From: Hyperoplus lanceolatus | Lineage: Eukaryota > Chordata > Actinopteri > Uranoscopiformes > Ammodytidae | Assembly: GCA_026929865.2 (NCBI GenBank) | Contig: CM049408.1 | Location: forward strand, 18,596,501-18,660,500 | Length of the DNA: 64,000 nt | Direction of reading: 5' to 3' | Shown: in pieces, positions 27,501 through 43,020 of the stretch | Layout: each line of letters starts with the position of its first letter | Numbering within the stretch: position 1 is the stretch's first letter | Notes under the pieces: generated by a model | Database searches by the model: none | The model's input: the letters and a program-made list of their open reading frames with translations, nothing else | Told to the model about the DNA's origin: nothing | Position numbers and translations under genes: made by a program

Positions 27501-29445
27501 CTTTATAGTTAGGGCTTAGAGGCTCTGCATTACTGTGAAGAGCGTTGAGATCTCATTCATCCTGATTACAGTCTGACATGGCAAACACTCAGCTCACTCA
27601 GTAACCCATCACACTTAGAAGATGATGTTTTAACACTTAAGCTGCATGGATGTTGGAAGCTTGGTCTCGTCTTCTTCAAATATCACGTCAATATCATGTC
27701 ACAATTGTGCCAAAACCGCGTTATACGTGTCTGAAATATCAATCCCTTCGTAAAATATGGGAGCCACTGCTAAGATGTTATGAGAACACGCAGTTATGTC
27801 AGTCTTTAAATAATCACGATGCCTATCAGCGTACTAGCCCCACGTTCCTTGCACTGCTGGAATATGATTGGCTTTGAAGTGTCAGTGCCGAGGTCTTAGC
27901 TATGAAAAATTCAATTGCGCTACAATTGTGCAGAAACTGGGCAGGAATTCACAACTCCCTAATGAATGGGCTACAAAATGAAACTTCCTTCATGTCATGC
28001 TGCCACGGCGACAGGTGCTTATTTCTCTGCGGGTGCCAGGACACATCATGTGCAGGCCCTCATCCTCAGAAAACAATACTGGTTATTCAACTTTCATACA
28101 AATAAATGACTATAATACTAGTGTCAAGAAAATGAATGAGGATTAAAGAATATCATTAAAAAATAGAAAGACCGTCGCAGGATTGATGTGCGAGGGCTCT
28201 TTGGAAGTGTGACATTACATCAAAGCTGTTGGTCTGAACCCATGAGGACATAGTGGCCAAGCTGCTGCTGGCTACCAAAGAAGAAGACAAAAGTATTTTG
28301 TAGTAGTTTGTTTGTTTATGGTTGGTATTTGTGGTATGTGACATTCCAGTGTAAAAGGTCATGGTGGCTACACCCGTGGTGATGTATCCATTATTGATCC
28401 CCCTTCCTGTAGCTGCCTGTGTGTTTAATGGGCTGGCCAAGCTATTATCCGTAGGCTTTATTGGCAGTATTGACCGACATGCTGAGAGGGGAAGTGCAAA
28501 CGGCAGCAAGTCATCACAGCACTGTGTTGACCCTAAAGATGGAGTTGCTGCAGGGGCATCAAAACAATGTCTATTGTATGTTCTGTTAAGCCTCTTTGAG
28601 TTTTTTCCCCACAAATATGAACACAGAAAAGTATTCTATTGAATGATGGTGAATGGAAAAAAAGAAGACATGTTCTTGGCAATTAAAGCAGAAATATGGG
28701 TGTTACAACAGGGTTTGCAGACACTCCTGATTTTTTTTCAGATGAAGGAAACGAGCAAAGTGCTGAACCAGCGCGCTCCCTCGAAGCCGAAGATTATCTG
28801 TACGATGTTGTTATCATCTTTTCTGCGACGCTTGCCAAACGTGCGCTCGGCCAGAAAGCAAAGCATTTCAGAAGCAAACACCAAATTATTGATCACTTGT
28901 AAATGTCACCTTGAAATCGGTTTGTGTGATCACACAAAAGGGACGGCAAACACAATGAGACAGCGGATTTGGCTGAAAGCTTATCTTGCCTTTGGTAGTT
29001 GAAGCCTACCTGAAACTTAATTTAGAGGATCAACTTCCTGCTTAAATGAGACCACTGTATGGTGTCAATGTATTTGGTGTTTTTAGCTAAACAATGCAAT
29101 GGGGCAATGGAAATGTCACTGCAAGGTGTAAATAATAAACTACCAATGATTCTACAGTATAATCATAAGATATCATAGAATAAAATTCAGTTGTGCAATA
29201 TATATGTACCTGTGTGTTGAACACTGCTTAAATCAATTACATAATCCATTCATTAAAGGAATAGAAGGTAGGTTTTTGACATTGTTGCAAGCACTGAACT
29301 CACATGGATAAAACGCACAATTAAAAAGTGGCTGAACCCCAAAGGATTTGAACGGTTATAATGTTCTTGCTCTCGAACTGCATATTTCAAAGGATTGCCC
29401 CTGAAATGGGTCACCACTGCAGAGAGAGGGAGAGAGAGTGAGAGA

Positions 29446-29483
<38 letters not shown>

Positions 29484-29589
29484 CAGCTTTCTGATTTATA
29501 CAATGGGTTTCTAACAGGTTTTGGGACCCAAGGCCATTCTGAGTGACTCCACACATAAATTACTACAGTAACTTTAAATTTGCGTCAGA

Positions 29590-29625
<36 letters not shown>

Positions 29626-32600
29626 ACACACGCACACACACAATTAACATATTTAAGTAAAAAATATTGAGGTGTTTTTCCCACAACACTAGTAATACAC
29701 TTGGGGAAGAATATTTGTTGAAAAAAGGCAGCACAAACTGGATTTTAATTAAGGAAAGTTTACGCAGTGTTTTTGGGAAGATATAATGGTAAAAACTAGT
29801 GTGCATGGGTATGTGACATATTGTGTCATTAGGAACTTCAGAAAGAAGTGTTGCTGCTCACCTGTCTCTACGTCGGTGATCACAGCCGTGTTGTCAAATG
29901 AGCCGGTGAGGAGGCGCCGGCCGCAAGGGGTCCAACAGGCATCGCGCACGGCTCCCGAATGGCAGCTGTAAACCCTAAGGCATCGACCGCTCTCTGCTCC
30001 ATCCCACACCTGCCATCACATCAAGCCAAAGTCACAAATACATCAAGGGAGAGGCATCAAAGTCTTTTTTGAGTTTATTTTACTGACTGTGCACAAGCTC
30101 AAACAGCTTTCATTAAATGTGCCGCCATGGAACAACTCCATTTGACAGGAAACCAAAATGAGTTTAAAGCCAGTGTCAAATCCAAAACCGGAGATTGTAT
30201 CAGTAAATCTGTGTTCAGTCTTTTTTACTTGTTTTTTTTTTTAGGGTTGATTTGACTCATCACAAGCTGCATTACTTTACACTTCAAACAAACAATGAAA
30301 CAATGAAACAAGTGTGACAGATGAAAGCAGCCGAAAAGAGAAAGACATCAGACGGGCTGACCGCGTGCTGGGCCTTCCTTCAAACAAACACAAAGAGGAT
30401 CTGCATGCTTTGGACCAGGTTTCAAGCCAGTTCACTAACAATCAAATAGCTGTGGCCTGAAATAAAGAGGGGAAACCAAATGACATTCCTTCTGCCTTGC
30501 CTTATGTAGATGATGAATGCAACGCGTTGTTCACCACTGTAAATCTTTTCTGGGAGAATTGAATTGAATGAAGTCTGATATAATCTAAGCCTTCATCATC
30601 TAAATTTGATTGTAATGAAGCTAAATGAATGCCTGCCGGATAAAATTGGAAAAATACAAATTTAAAATTAAAATCAACCTTTGTAACTTGTAATTAATCA
30701 AACTAATTACCATTGAGTGTGCCTATGAATCAAATACCTCCCCTCCATGGCGTCTAATGGCTCTAATGATTTTGTATTGTTTCTCTGATGGAGGACAGAG
30801 CAGAAGAGGAAAGCCCGCCCTAGCCAGCGGCCCTCTTTGAGTTGTGACTGTGCTTAATCTGAAAACAGCGCTGGTTTGAAATGTGACATCATGGTGTTAA
30901 TAAAAACAGTGACTTATTAATGAGGTGTTACATCTAGGGCTGTCCTGACTCCTGAATACCATTTTACAGGCTTCGAATACTCGCTAGTTTTTTCGGAGTG
31001 AGCATTCGAATACTCGCTCTAAAAAAACACAATACAAAAAACTACATTAATAATCCCCAATGTACTCGCTGAAACTAAGCTTGTGGCACGAGACAGTAAG
31101 CTGCGTAGTTTGTTGATGACTAAATAACTTTGGAACTGTAAGTAGGTTGGAGTGACTGAAAAGGGTGGTGGGTGGTCTGGCGTACTCGGAGGTGAGGCCC
31201 ATTACACTAATGATGGAAGTTTTGCTTGCTCGGCATAGCCAGGACCGTAGAGGAACTTTGAAGACGTGTGGGACGCTGCAGATCCCTCTATCTCTTTCTC
31301 TGTGTTTCATTATTAAAGATGACTCCTTCACACAGCATTGAAGAAACTCATTGAGAAAGCTCTGTGCCACCATCACGGCTCCCACAGGACACAGACAGGG
31401 GATCAGAGAGATGGACTGGGGAGAGAGTGACACATCAATCCAGCAGGCAGCAGTTTAACAAACAGAATGCCAGAGGATGCCTCTGGGGTAAGAAAAAAGT
31501 AGAGAGAAAGAGAGAGAGAGAAAGAGAGACAGAGTGTCACTTTTAATTGCAAGAAGCTTAATATTGGGCTGGAGCATCTATTGAGAACATTTCCATGCAT
31601 CTTGCAAGCAGCTGATACACTGCTGCTCTGTATGATCTTTGTCTTGGGGAAACACTGCCATCTCAAGGTAACATGAACATCATGGTAAACAGCCATCTAT
31701 AGTCACAAAAGCTTAAAAAATAACCAACTAAACAACACAGAGTTCTTCATACAAATGTGGCAAAGTTGCTTGTTGTTGCGTAAGCCCCCGTTTTCCAGCT
31801 AATGACAGCGTTAATGATATTCAACATTACAACACAATTAGACGCACATACGATTGCAATTCCGTTCCATTGTGAGTTCCTGGGCCTGCAAACAAATGAG
31901 CACTTGTTCATCTGTGTGTCCCCCTTTAATTTCCCCGGCCACTTAACAGACAGGCCAAGCGGATCCTTGCAGATGACTCGCCGTGGATAAGCCCCTTCCT
32001 GAATAACTCTCGCTAATTAAAACTAAATTGGTATTCCTGTTATCAACTTACAACTGCTGCCTTACACCTGCCGTAGCTATGGCAACAAGGGGCTAGAATA
32101 ATAAGAGTCTGAGTCTGCCTCTGAGGCGCTGACAGACAGAACGGAGAGGAGGAGGAAACCTGAAGGGTGTTGACACACCATCACAAAGAGGACAGTGGTT
32201 AGAGTTCATTGGGTTACGTCGCCTCTTAACACATAGAAAATGGAAAAGAAAAGCTGCAGTGAAAGTGCAAGAGGGTTGGAAGAGAGATAATCGATATAGC
32301 TGTGTAAATCAATAAGTGAGCAATGTTTTATGACAAGCTGCCTTAATACGAGAAGATTAACAATGCCATGTAAACAGAAAGGCATTTTCGCGTGTCGGCC
32401 TGTAATTTGTCTGTACCAGGAAAACCCTGAAGTCAGTCAAACAGAATGTACTTTACACTGGCATAATTATCAAAGGAACAAGTAAGAATGTGGGGGAATA
32501 ACATGAAGCAAAGGCAAAAATGGTTTATGTAGAATGCACCTCAACAACTATTCTGATAACTGACTCAAGTTACTTTTGAGACAAATGTCTTACATATTAA

Positions 32601-33726
32601 CAAAGTGACTATCTTTGGCTCTTCTAATCAGAAAATAATTTGGGTTGTAAACAATTTTGATGAGCATTTTTCAAAACTGGCTTAAGCTTGATTGGTACAA
32701 CAAAATGGTTCCTCAATAAATCAACAACTGGTCACAATTTGTAACACGTGAAAACTTAAGTGTTGTTGCTATGGTTACCTGAAGTCTAATATACTGTATT
32801 ATGCATTATAATACTATATTTAATATTATGTATTTTTAATGTGCACCTGCCAGCCACTGTGTATTTTTTTGTTGCCATGGCATACAAAAAACCCAATAAC
32901 AGTTATTACATGACCAGAAATATGTATGTAGGCCTATATATTTATTTATTGACTGTGACGGGAGTGAATCCTATTGTCTGCCACTCACTGTTTAAACACA
33001 GTAGAAGATAAAGCAGAGATTAATAAATATGAAAAACCTAAACACATTTTTTATTTTGTTGAAAATAACACCTACTCTTATTGTCTCAATTCAATTATAT
33101 ATGCCAACTTCTCTTTGTGTGAATTATTTCCTTGATTTTTAATTGATTTTAACGATTGATATTATCATGGGGACGTTGGGATCACCTCGTCTCATAATCC
33201 TGCGGGTCTGGTCTAAATAATGCCTTACTTAAAAGGATTGTGTTGAACCTGAACAGCTCTGAAGTTAGTAAGAACATTTAGATTGAGAAAAAAAAGACCT
33301 GTTGAAAACCCTTCACTGAAATTGAGCAATATGGTTGAAATATGTTTTATATCTCTGTTGGTTTCACACCCCGAGATGGGGACGAGGAGAAAGCCTTGCA
33401 TACAAACAGCAAGGGCTTCTCGCTTCGTCTCCACCATCTGCTCCAAGCCGTCCTTTCTAGGTGCCAATGGAGGGGGCTGTCATACTGCTGCATATGTACC
33501 ATTATGCAAATGATCCCATGCATATATACATTTTTATCTATGCACAGTCCTCTTAAGATATTGGTGGGGAACGTGCTTTCACACTGGGACAGAAGTGTTT
33601 AGCCACTGCCAGCCACCTGCATGACTTAACCTTTACGGAATGGGAAATGAGGGATTGTTTTCCTGGTGTGAAATACAGAGGAGGAGGGAGGAACGGGGGA
33701 TAACAAAAAGAGAGAAGGAGACTGAG

Positions 33727-33784
<58 letters not shown>

Positions 33785-35518
33785 GTCCCCATGGGTCCTG
33801 ACACACATTCAACTGACAGTGACAGATATGATTCTAAAGAAAGTGGTTTGTGGTACATTTCTAAATTGAAGCGGCCGGGGCAGATAGTATCTCGTTGCCT
33901 GTAACACTGCACCAATTACACTGAATGTCAGGTGAGTGATTATCCCCTCAGACCTCACACTTGGCACCTGCCTGAAACGATACTGATAAATGGAATTGTC
34001 ATTTTCCAGAGAGATAGCATGTGTATGGAGCAATACCTAAGGACAGACGACACATTTTAATCCCATGGAAAAATTACAACAGAATTTGTATAAAGAATAA
34101 AAAAGAATGGAAAATGACTACTTTACTCTAAGCAGTGATAGCCCCATTTTACCGATTTCATAGCCTTCGAGGCAGAATATTAAAGGTCATCTATTATAAA
34201 AAAAATTAACTTCTCTGCACTCTCTGCTCATGACATCATAAGCTACTGGCAGACTCAAAAGTATCTATTTGCAGACCCATGGGGGAGCGGAGCTCCACTG
34301 TAGAACCAGAAATAAGTCACTGTCACTTGAATAAGGAAGTAACAATGTCAAACGAGCGATTAGGTTCAGGCATCACAGCTGGGTGGGATAGGGTAAGAGG
34401 ACAGAGAGAGGTTAGAACCGTGACGTTCGATCTATATCCAGTAGGTCGCGGTAATGCAACTACTAAGGATGCCAACTGCCATAACACACCAAAAAAGAAG
34501 AAGAAGAAGAACCGTGAGGTATTTCCATTCTACAGTGGAGCTCTGAATCCCCCATGGCTCTGCAAATACACCCCTTTTGGCAGACTGGGCTTTTTGGAAG
34601 GCGGTGTTTAAAGAGTGTTTCAGACAGAGGATCAAAAGAGGAAATTTAACAAATGGCACTGTGAGAAATAAAAAAAGGTTTTTTGGACACCACAGTTTCT
34701 AGTAAAAACCCAAATTATATATTTTTTTTACCTGTACATTAGCACAATATGTGACCTTTAATGTGCCTAATTTCTGAAGTCGGTTTTATTTTAGCTGCCA
34801 TTACCTTGAAGGTCTTGTCCATGGAGGCGGACAGCAGCAGATGACTGAGCTGAGGCACAGGACACCATTGGACAGTGTTGACTGGGCCCTGGTGGCCTCC
34901 CAGGCTCATCAGAAGCCTACTAGGTATCCCTGCAGCGCAGGGCATGTGAGCAAGATACGGCTTCACTCTCTCTGACACTTCTGAAAGAATTTGACTTTCC
35001 CCACTCTGATTCCCTGGAACTAGCTCTGCTGGGTGCTTTGGCTCTGCTGAAGTCTCTATTGAAGTGGCAAGTCTCTGTCTCTTGGGGACGTATGGTCTGA
35101 CACCTGGAGGGACAGCGTGAGTTCTCTTTGTGGGGTTCAAACCATCGCCGACAATTGGATGAGTCCTGAGTTTTGGGATTGTTCCTTGAGTTGCAGGTAA
35201 ACTCTGAGCAGCTGTTGAATCTCTGAAATGTTTATCTTGAACAGTATCGTCACTGCATACTTTTCTTTCCCAGTCAAAACAGCTCTGCGGCTGCGAACGT
35301 GGTTGAAGTGAATAACCACTCCTTTCTGAGACATTTCCATGATATTCAAACAGCGGTCTGTCAGGGTCAGGTGTGAAGCTAGTGCGAGGGCTGTGTGTGA
35401 ACTCAGAGGAACTACACACCCGGACCTTGTGGTCTGGTTCAAAGGATCCTGTTTGGACAGAAGCTGATGCTTCCTCCTCCGACGACTCTGAATCCTCATA
35501 AGCCACTAATGAAGACAT
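15568..35518 (-). CDS. WDR25: WDR25, WD repeat-containing protein 25
   Basis: Six coding exons (5' to 3'): 35518-34805, 30009-29862, 18927-18797, 18282-18112, 17667-17527 and 15789-15568. They sum to 1,527 nt (508 residues) with phases 0,1,0,0,0 that all close. The human protein is slightly longer (about 544). The start [16 protein letters not shown] matches the family N-terminus. An acidic/low-complexity N-terminal half is followed by WD repeats from exon 1 ([14 protein letters not shown] ... SASMDKTFK) through exon 4 ([13 protein letters not shown]) to the terminal KVWH. The repeats should form a beta-propeller. The cellular role is poorly known; WDR25 is related to splicing-type WD proteins such as CDC40, so a spliceosome link is only an inference. 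It is divergent from WARS1 and convergent with BEGAIN, as in human. Intron 2 (10.9 kb) and intron 1 (4.8 kb) carry most of the repeats. Confidence 0.95.
15790..17526 (-). other. WDR25 intron 5
   Basis: Contains a SINE 3' fragment at 16053-16182. No other feature recognised. Confidence 0.8.
16053..16182 (-). mobile_element. 5'-truncated SINE fragment
   Basis: On the minus strand this matches the 3' half of the SINE at 51837-52096. It shares GAATGTCGATAGTTAGCCTG, AAAGAGTCTTCGG and CCTGTATAAATAAAGGTT, then ends in an A-run. The tRNA-like head is missing, as expected for a truncated retrotransposed copy. Confidence 0.85.
19414..20347. mobile_element. Non-autonomous DNA transposon with TA target site
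   Basis: The left end GGGGAGAACGGGGGAATCTGAG mirrors the right end CTCAGATTACCCTGTTCTCCCC with few mismatches. Each end is flanked by TA (19412-19413, 20348-20349). Internal subterminal copies of GGGGGAAAGTGAGCCA and its complement are present near 19480-19515. TA duplication suggests a Tc1/mariner-pogo-type element. No transposase frame. The ends share TAGGGGAGA with the element at 41729-43020. Confidence 0.8.
20921..21836 (+). pseudogene. LINE ORF1, frameshifted
   Basis: Two overlapping frames, 20921-21301 and 21225-21836, together look like one ORF1 protein broken by a frameshift around 21225-21300. The first frame starts [11 protein letters not shown]. The second ends just before the ORF2 start, as usual for two-ORF LINEs. 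No zinc-knuckle motif was recognised. The function would be RNA binding in the retrotransposition particle, inferred from position only. Confidence 0.6.
21845..24650 (+). pseudogene. LINE ORF2, endonuclease-reverse transcriptase, disrupted
   Basis: The apparent start is ATG 21845 ([13 protein letters not shown]). An in-frame TGA lies at 21914-21916, in the context TGACGG, where CGA to TGA CpG decay is likely. The APE-type endonuclease region shows [32 protein letters not shown] and MADHVPF. The frame shifts near 22855-22910. The reverse transcriptase then runs in another frame with [17 protein letters not shown] and the catalytic YADD (about 23988-24000). An 11-G run at 23870-23880 falls in the GVRxGG...LSP motif. 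A further 1-nt shift near 24307 separates the C-terminal domain ([13 protein letters not shown] ... [20 protein letters not shown]). Few lesions, so a fairly recent insertion. Confidence 0.85.
29421..29481. repeat. GA microsatellite
   Basis: Interrupted (GA)n of about 60 bp with GGGA and GTGA interruptions, in WDR25 intron 2. Confidence 0.95.
29590..29642. repeat. CA microsatellite
   Basis: (CA)n with a few CG interruptions, about 220 bp downstream (in transcript sense) of the WDR25 exon 2 donor. Confidence 0.95.
33729..33782. repeat. GA microsatellite
   Basis: Uninterrupted (GA)n of about 54 bp. Confidence 0.97.
34179..34762. mobile_element. Snap-back MITE-like element
   Basis: Outer ends ATTAAAGGTCA (34179-34189) and TGACCTTTAAT (34752-34762) are exact complements. 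An inner inverted pair lies at about 34258-34305 and 34528-34577 (CCATGGGGGA and GAGCTCCACTGTAGAA with their complements). No clear target duplication. The central part has an AAGAAGAAG run. No coding capacity. Confidence 0.65.
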
Positions 35519-36066
35519 CTTCTCATGAATCCACTCCTTCTGAAAATAAAGAGACATCAGATGAGGTGTCAGTATAGTTAACCCATAAGAAGGCCCGAGG
35601 GTGACATCTAGCGGCTGCTTGGATTTCTGCATCTAAAAGCAGCGGACTGACTTCTCAATTTTATGGATATGTTAGAACTTACAACAGCAGCACCATTGAC
35701 ATTAATATAACCTGGGCTTAGCTGTATATTCCAGAAATGTTTTATTGTCACTCGCGGGGTGAGGGCAAGAGATAGTTTTTTGGACATCCAGAATTCAAAT
35801 AACCATATTGTAAGGTTGGCTAAACGTTATTCAGCAAGAGAGTAGCCAAGTCAAATCAGGCCTTCTGAATTCAGACACTGCCTTAACGCAACTTAGACAG
35901 GACGCTGTCCCACAACGTTAACATAACGCTATCCTATCATCAACTTAGGAGCAACCAATATAGCAAGCCACACAAGCTAATTAGCTTGCAATTAACGTAT
36001 GACGTGTGCATTATTTGACTAAGCCACTGAGCCACTAAGAAACGATACCCGGTGAATGTGTTGTAC

Positions 36067-37057
36067 CTGAGGTCTGGTTAACCCATGGATTGACCTATTA
36101 TAATTTATAAACCCATCACTGTCCGACTTGCGAGCTTTAAAGCAGACACACATCGAGTCCAAAATCCCGCAAAAATAAACGGAGTATGTACAAAGTTTCA
36201 GAATAAAAGCAATGCTTGGATTTGTTCGAGTTGTCCAACTCTGGTTGCGTTCCGAATCGCATAGTCTTTCTTTTTTCTATTCTACATACTACATCCGACG
36301 ATAAAAAGAATCTAGTTAGGATGCAGTAGGCATACTATTGGGACATACTTTTCTCTCTTATTTCATCATAACATTGCGCCTTGATCTTGCCTCTTGCTTT
36401 TATATCCGTCGCATCCATGGACCTATAAAGAAAGGTCGCATCCCCGTTTGTTTTCATATGGAGGCTTCGTCGATGTTACGTCACTTCACGGGCGCACTGG
36501 ATTGTGGGTCAGAATCGCCCAAATAGGATGCACTTTTCAACATAGACATAATAAAGGATAACCTTAATATAACCATAATAACCTTTATTATGTCTATGCT
36601 TTTCAACACTAACAATCTTGGCCGCATGAAGTAGGACATCCGAGTACTTCTAACCATCCTAAATCTGGCCACAAGAATCGGGACATCCTAAATCTTTTTT
36701 CTACATACTATATAGTAGAAAGTATGCGATTCGGAACGCAACCTCTATCGTCTACCGCGTAAAGGCTTTTATTTTGAATGCAGCCGGTAGGAACAGGGAC
36801 GGCTGGTCTCACTCGTCCGACCAAATACAATATATCGACACGTGGGATTCCTGTGAAATTCAGTTGAAAAAAATATTTGAAACCTTCTGCATTTTAAGTG
36901 TGTATAAAATAGGTTCCAAAGTGGCATTTGTTTTTGCAGTGATGAATTCGTAGCGGAACGGTCGCCCGGGAAGACTTTCACCGAAACACCACCACACACT
37001 CAGGCTGATGCAAGTTGAATGAGTGAGCTGTCAGCTGTGTGTGGAGACAACTGTACG
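36067..37057. promoter_or_regulatory. Divergent promoter region of WDR25 and WARS1
   Basis: The first coding exons of WDR25 (minus) and WARS1 (plus) are 2.4 kb apart, both preceded by an acceptor, so each gene has an untranslated first exon. Candidate donors are CTCAG/gtacaa on the minus strand ending at 36067 (WDR25) and TACG/gtatgc on the plus strand ending at 37057 (WARS1). Between them lies less than 1 kb, of which 501 bp is a MITE. The exon assignments are inferred from splice consensus only. Confidence 0.45.
36243..36743. mobile_element. MITE with 21-bp terminal inverted repeats
   Basis: GGTTGCGTTCCGAATCGCAT-A (36243-36263) is repeated as an exact complement at 36723-36743. TCT lies just outside both ends (36240-36242, 36744-36746), a probable 3-bp target duplication. 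A nested perfect palindrome has 17-bp arms (36541-36557, 36582-36598). No transposase. It lies between the presumed first exons of WDR25 and WARS1. Confidence 0.88.
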
Positions 37058-37907
37058 GTATGCCGGCTTTTCACTGTATTTAATCAGATGTTACACCACT
37101 GATAACGTTATTGAATATTATTCTGATTAATCATTATATCTCTTAATAGATACGGTAGCGGGAGGTGAATGTAGGAGACTAGGAGTAATATTAGACGATC
37201 CGTTAGCACAGTAGCTCTGCCTTGTTAGCTGTGGTGTGTGCACATATGGAAATAATCTCATCTGCTGTTGAAGTAGATACATTAATGTTAGAGCAGACAA
37301 AGCCTAATTGACTTTGTTTACCTCATACTAGAAGCTATTCCGAACATGTAGCTCTCATTTATGGAATACATTTGATCAGTTATTCTTGTCAACTTCTATA
37401 TTAAGGATTGCTACAGAGCCTTAACACGTTTTAACATGCAAAGTAAGTCCTTAATTAGTTTAAAACTACTTAGAGAGTAGGATATTATCAATAATTTATT
37501 TTCTGACTTTTCAATGTGAAACTCAAAATAATTCGTAGCTTATTTTTATTTATTTGTAAGTGTCTCTCACATTTATATCATACCTCAGCATGACCATCAC
37601 ATTAAGAAATTGAAGTGACAAATTAGTATTTTGTTTCCTTTTGGTTTGTATACTGTGAATGACTTGAACTAAAATGATGAAGTAAATTTCAAAATAATAT
37701 TTTTCAACAAAAATGTCAAGTTTTATACAAACTTTTACCTAACACAAAGTAATGATGCCTTTTTCCTCTACTGTTTTGGTTATCGTAAAATATATCTTTA
37801 ATTTAATTCTGAGTGGCATAAAATATGAAATAAAAAGTCTTCAATCTTACTTTTCGTTCAGCTGTAGGAACCCTGTTTACTGCCATTACGTGGCTGGTGT
37901 GACGAGG

Positions 37908-41175
<3,268 letters not shown>

Positions 41176-41728
41176 CTGACATGTTAAGGTGTAATAACAT
41201 GCCACTAATCTCAGTACAAGAACGACAATTGATCCCTCTTTTTTCATTTAAGATCATTGTACTTTGTAATGGGAAAAATATGGACAGTTTCTCATAAAGT
41301 TTGCATCAGAACTGCATAAGAAAAAATGTAAATGTAAATTACCGGAGCGGTGTTGTGCTTCTCTGTGTCAAAACTAAGCATGGCATTGCCCAACGCCTGG
41401 ATGCCAATTGTCCTGCTAACTTGTGAGCTTCACACTGCACCAAATGTACACATCTGTCTTCATGAAGTGATTGTTTTTACAGCGCTGTAACGTCACACGA
41501 GCCCCGCTTCTCGCCCTGAAATCAGTGCAGGATGAATGGCAATTAAAGCAAAGTACCAACGATTGATCTTGCAAAATCTGCTTCATGACGAACAACAACA
41601 CAGCTACACATCCACTCTGAACATTTTTGACTTGTTTTACTATGAAAACACCTGTGTTGCACATGGTGATAGGTGTAATAGGATAATGGAAAATAAGTCA
41701 AAAAGTGCTAATCCTGTTCCTATTAGTA

Positions 41729-43020
41729 TGGGAGAGTGGCAACTTGTGCAACTTTTCACTCAAAGTGACTTTAAAGTAAGGCCTTGACAGTAAAGTCTCC
41801 AACTCAAATATGTACATATATTTCAGGGTGTTGTGCATCCCTGGCAATAAAAACTTTGCATCTGGAATAAACTGTTGAAGAAATATAGCTTTCGGAAAAA
41901 AAGTTGTCTTGATGCACAACTTGCCCCCGGTGTGGTGTAAGTTGTGCGGTTGGAGAGAATACCATGGGGTGAATTTTGCCATTGATATATATATATCTCA
42001 TAAACTGTAATGCAAGACAAATCCATTAGACAATCACTTATTTAAGGTGTATTTAAAGTAAATAAAGTAAATAGTTGACAAAGATTGAAGGACAATTTTC
42101 TTAAACAAGGCCTAGCAGATCTAATGGTTTTACCTGCAAAGCTCACAATGACAAAGTCACCATCATCATCTTTCTGGCCACCTGAACTCTCATCAGTGGT
42201 GTCATTAAGTGGAATTGAGATGTCACTCTCTTCTGAGCTACTGTAGACAATCACTTTCTTTTGGTGACCAGCGTATACAGCCATGCCACTGGCACAACTC
42301 TCAGAAATGTACTTTGCACTAGTTGCTCCGTGCTTGTGGAACCAACTGCCACCTGACAAATGTGATTCCCCTACATTTCTGCCTTTAAATCAAGGCTCAA
42401 AACCCATATGTACACCCTGGTGTTTCCTCCCCATTAACTATCTTACCTCTGCACTACTATCTGTGTTTATGTGGATGTATGGGCTTTACGTCTTTTATTT
42501 TGGTTATTGTTATTTTACCTTCATTGTTTACCTACTGAATGCACTATATGTACAGCACTTTGGACAGTGCAAACTGTCATAAATGTGCTTTTATAAATAC
42601 ATTTTACTTAGTTACTTACTTATAACTCACCCAGGCCCTTTGGCACAAATCCCCCCAATCCCAGAAATTTGGATAATAAGCATGATGCAGCAGTTTAGGG
42701 CTGACATCGTGCTAACTATATAGACACAAAATGTAGCATACCAAAGCACTAAAACGTGTTAAATGTTTTCAAACTTGTCTATAATTGTTCAGACACAATA
42801 ATCAAAAAACCTTGATCATGGAAATGTTACTTTGAAAGGCAAAACACAGTTTTTTGAGCTTAAATGTGCTTATATCTTATTCCTTGTGTCTCCCTTCTTT
42901 ACAGGATGAGTGAAATGGATGGCTCTTAAATATGTGGTCACATTTCCAATTTCTTCCATGGTTTTCTAGAAATAAGGGGTGGCACAACTTCCAAAATGCA
43001 CAACTTAGGCCACTCTCCCC
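41729..43020. mobile_element. Decayed TA-flanked DNA transposon with a nested LINE
   Basis: The left end TGGGAGAGTGGCAACTTGTGCA (41729 onward) and right end TGCACAACTTAGGCCACTCTCCCC (to 43020) are near-complementary. They are flanked by TA at 41727-41728 and 43021-43022. On the minus strand about 42100-42300 encodes an acidic Ser-rich stretch followed by DGDFVIVSFAGK. That resembles the C-terminal tail of teleost pogo-like transposases, but this is recalled similarity rather than a search result. The ends share TAGGGGAGA with the element at 19414-20347. Confidence 0.75.
42305..42610 (+). mobile_element. LINE 3' end, nested
   Basis: The plus strand reads VAPCLWNQLPPDKCDSPTF, the end of the C-terminal domain in many teleost LINE ORF2 proteins. 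It is followed by TGTACAGCACTTTGG...TTTTATAAATACA, a typical LINE 3' UTR. It lies inside the transposon at 41729-43020 and so inserted later. Heavily 5'-truncated. Confidence 0.65.

Larger units (their letters stand above)
18928..29861 (-). other. WDR25 intron 2 (10.9 kb)
   Basis: Largest intron in the window. It contains a TA-flanked DNA transposon (19414-20347), a LINE (about 20863-24758) and GA and CA microsatellites (29421-29481, 29590-29642). The stretch 24760-29400 has no recognised gene. Its long open frames (for example 26486-27385) lack family signatures. Confidence 0.8.
30010..34804 (-). other. WDR25 intron 1
   Basis: Holds a GA tract at 33729-33782, a snap-back element at 34179-34762 and possibly one end of a hAT-like element near 30935 (CTAGGGCTGTC followed by GAATACTCG repeats) whose partner end I could not find. 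No gene seen. Confidence 0.75.

Noticed and set aside
28156-28614. A 152-codon minus-strand open frame
   Set aside because: Composition is ordinary and no motif was recognised. It overlaps another open frame on the plus strand, and it lies in an intron.
30935-31030. CTAGGGCTGTC plus GAATACTCG repeats, resembling a hAT end
   Set aside because: The complementary right end could not be found, so element limits cannot be given.
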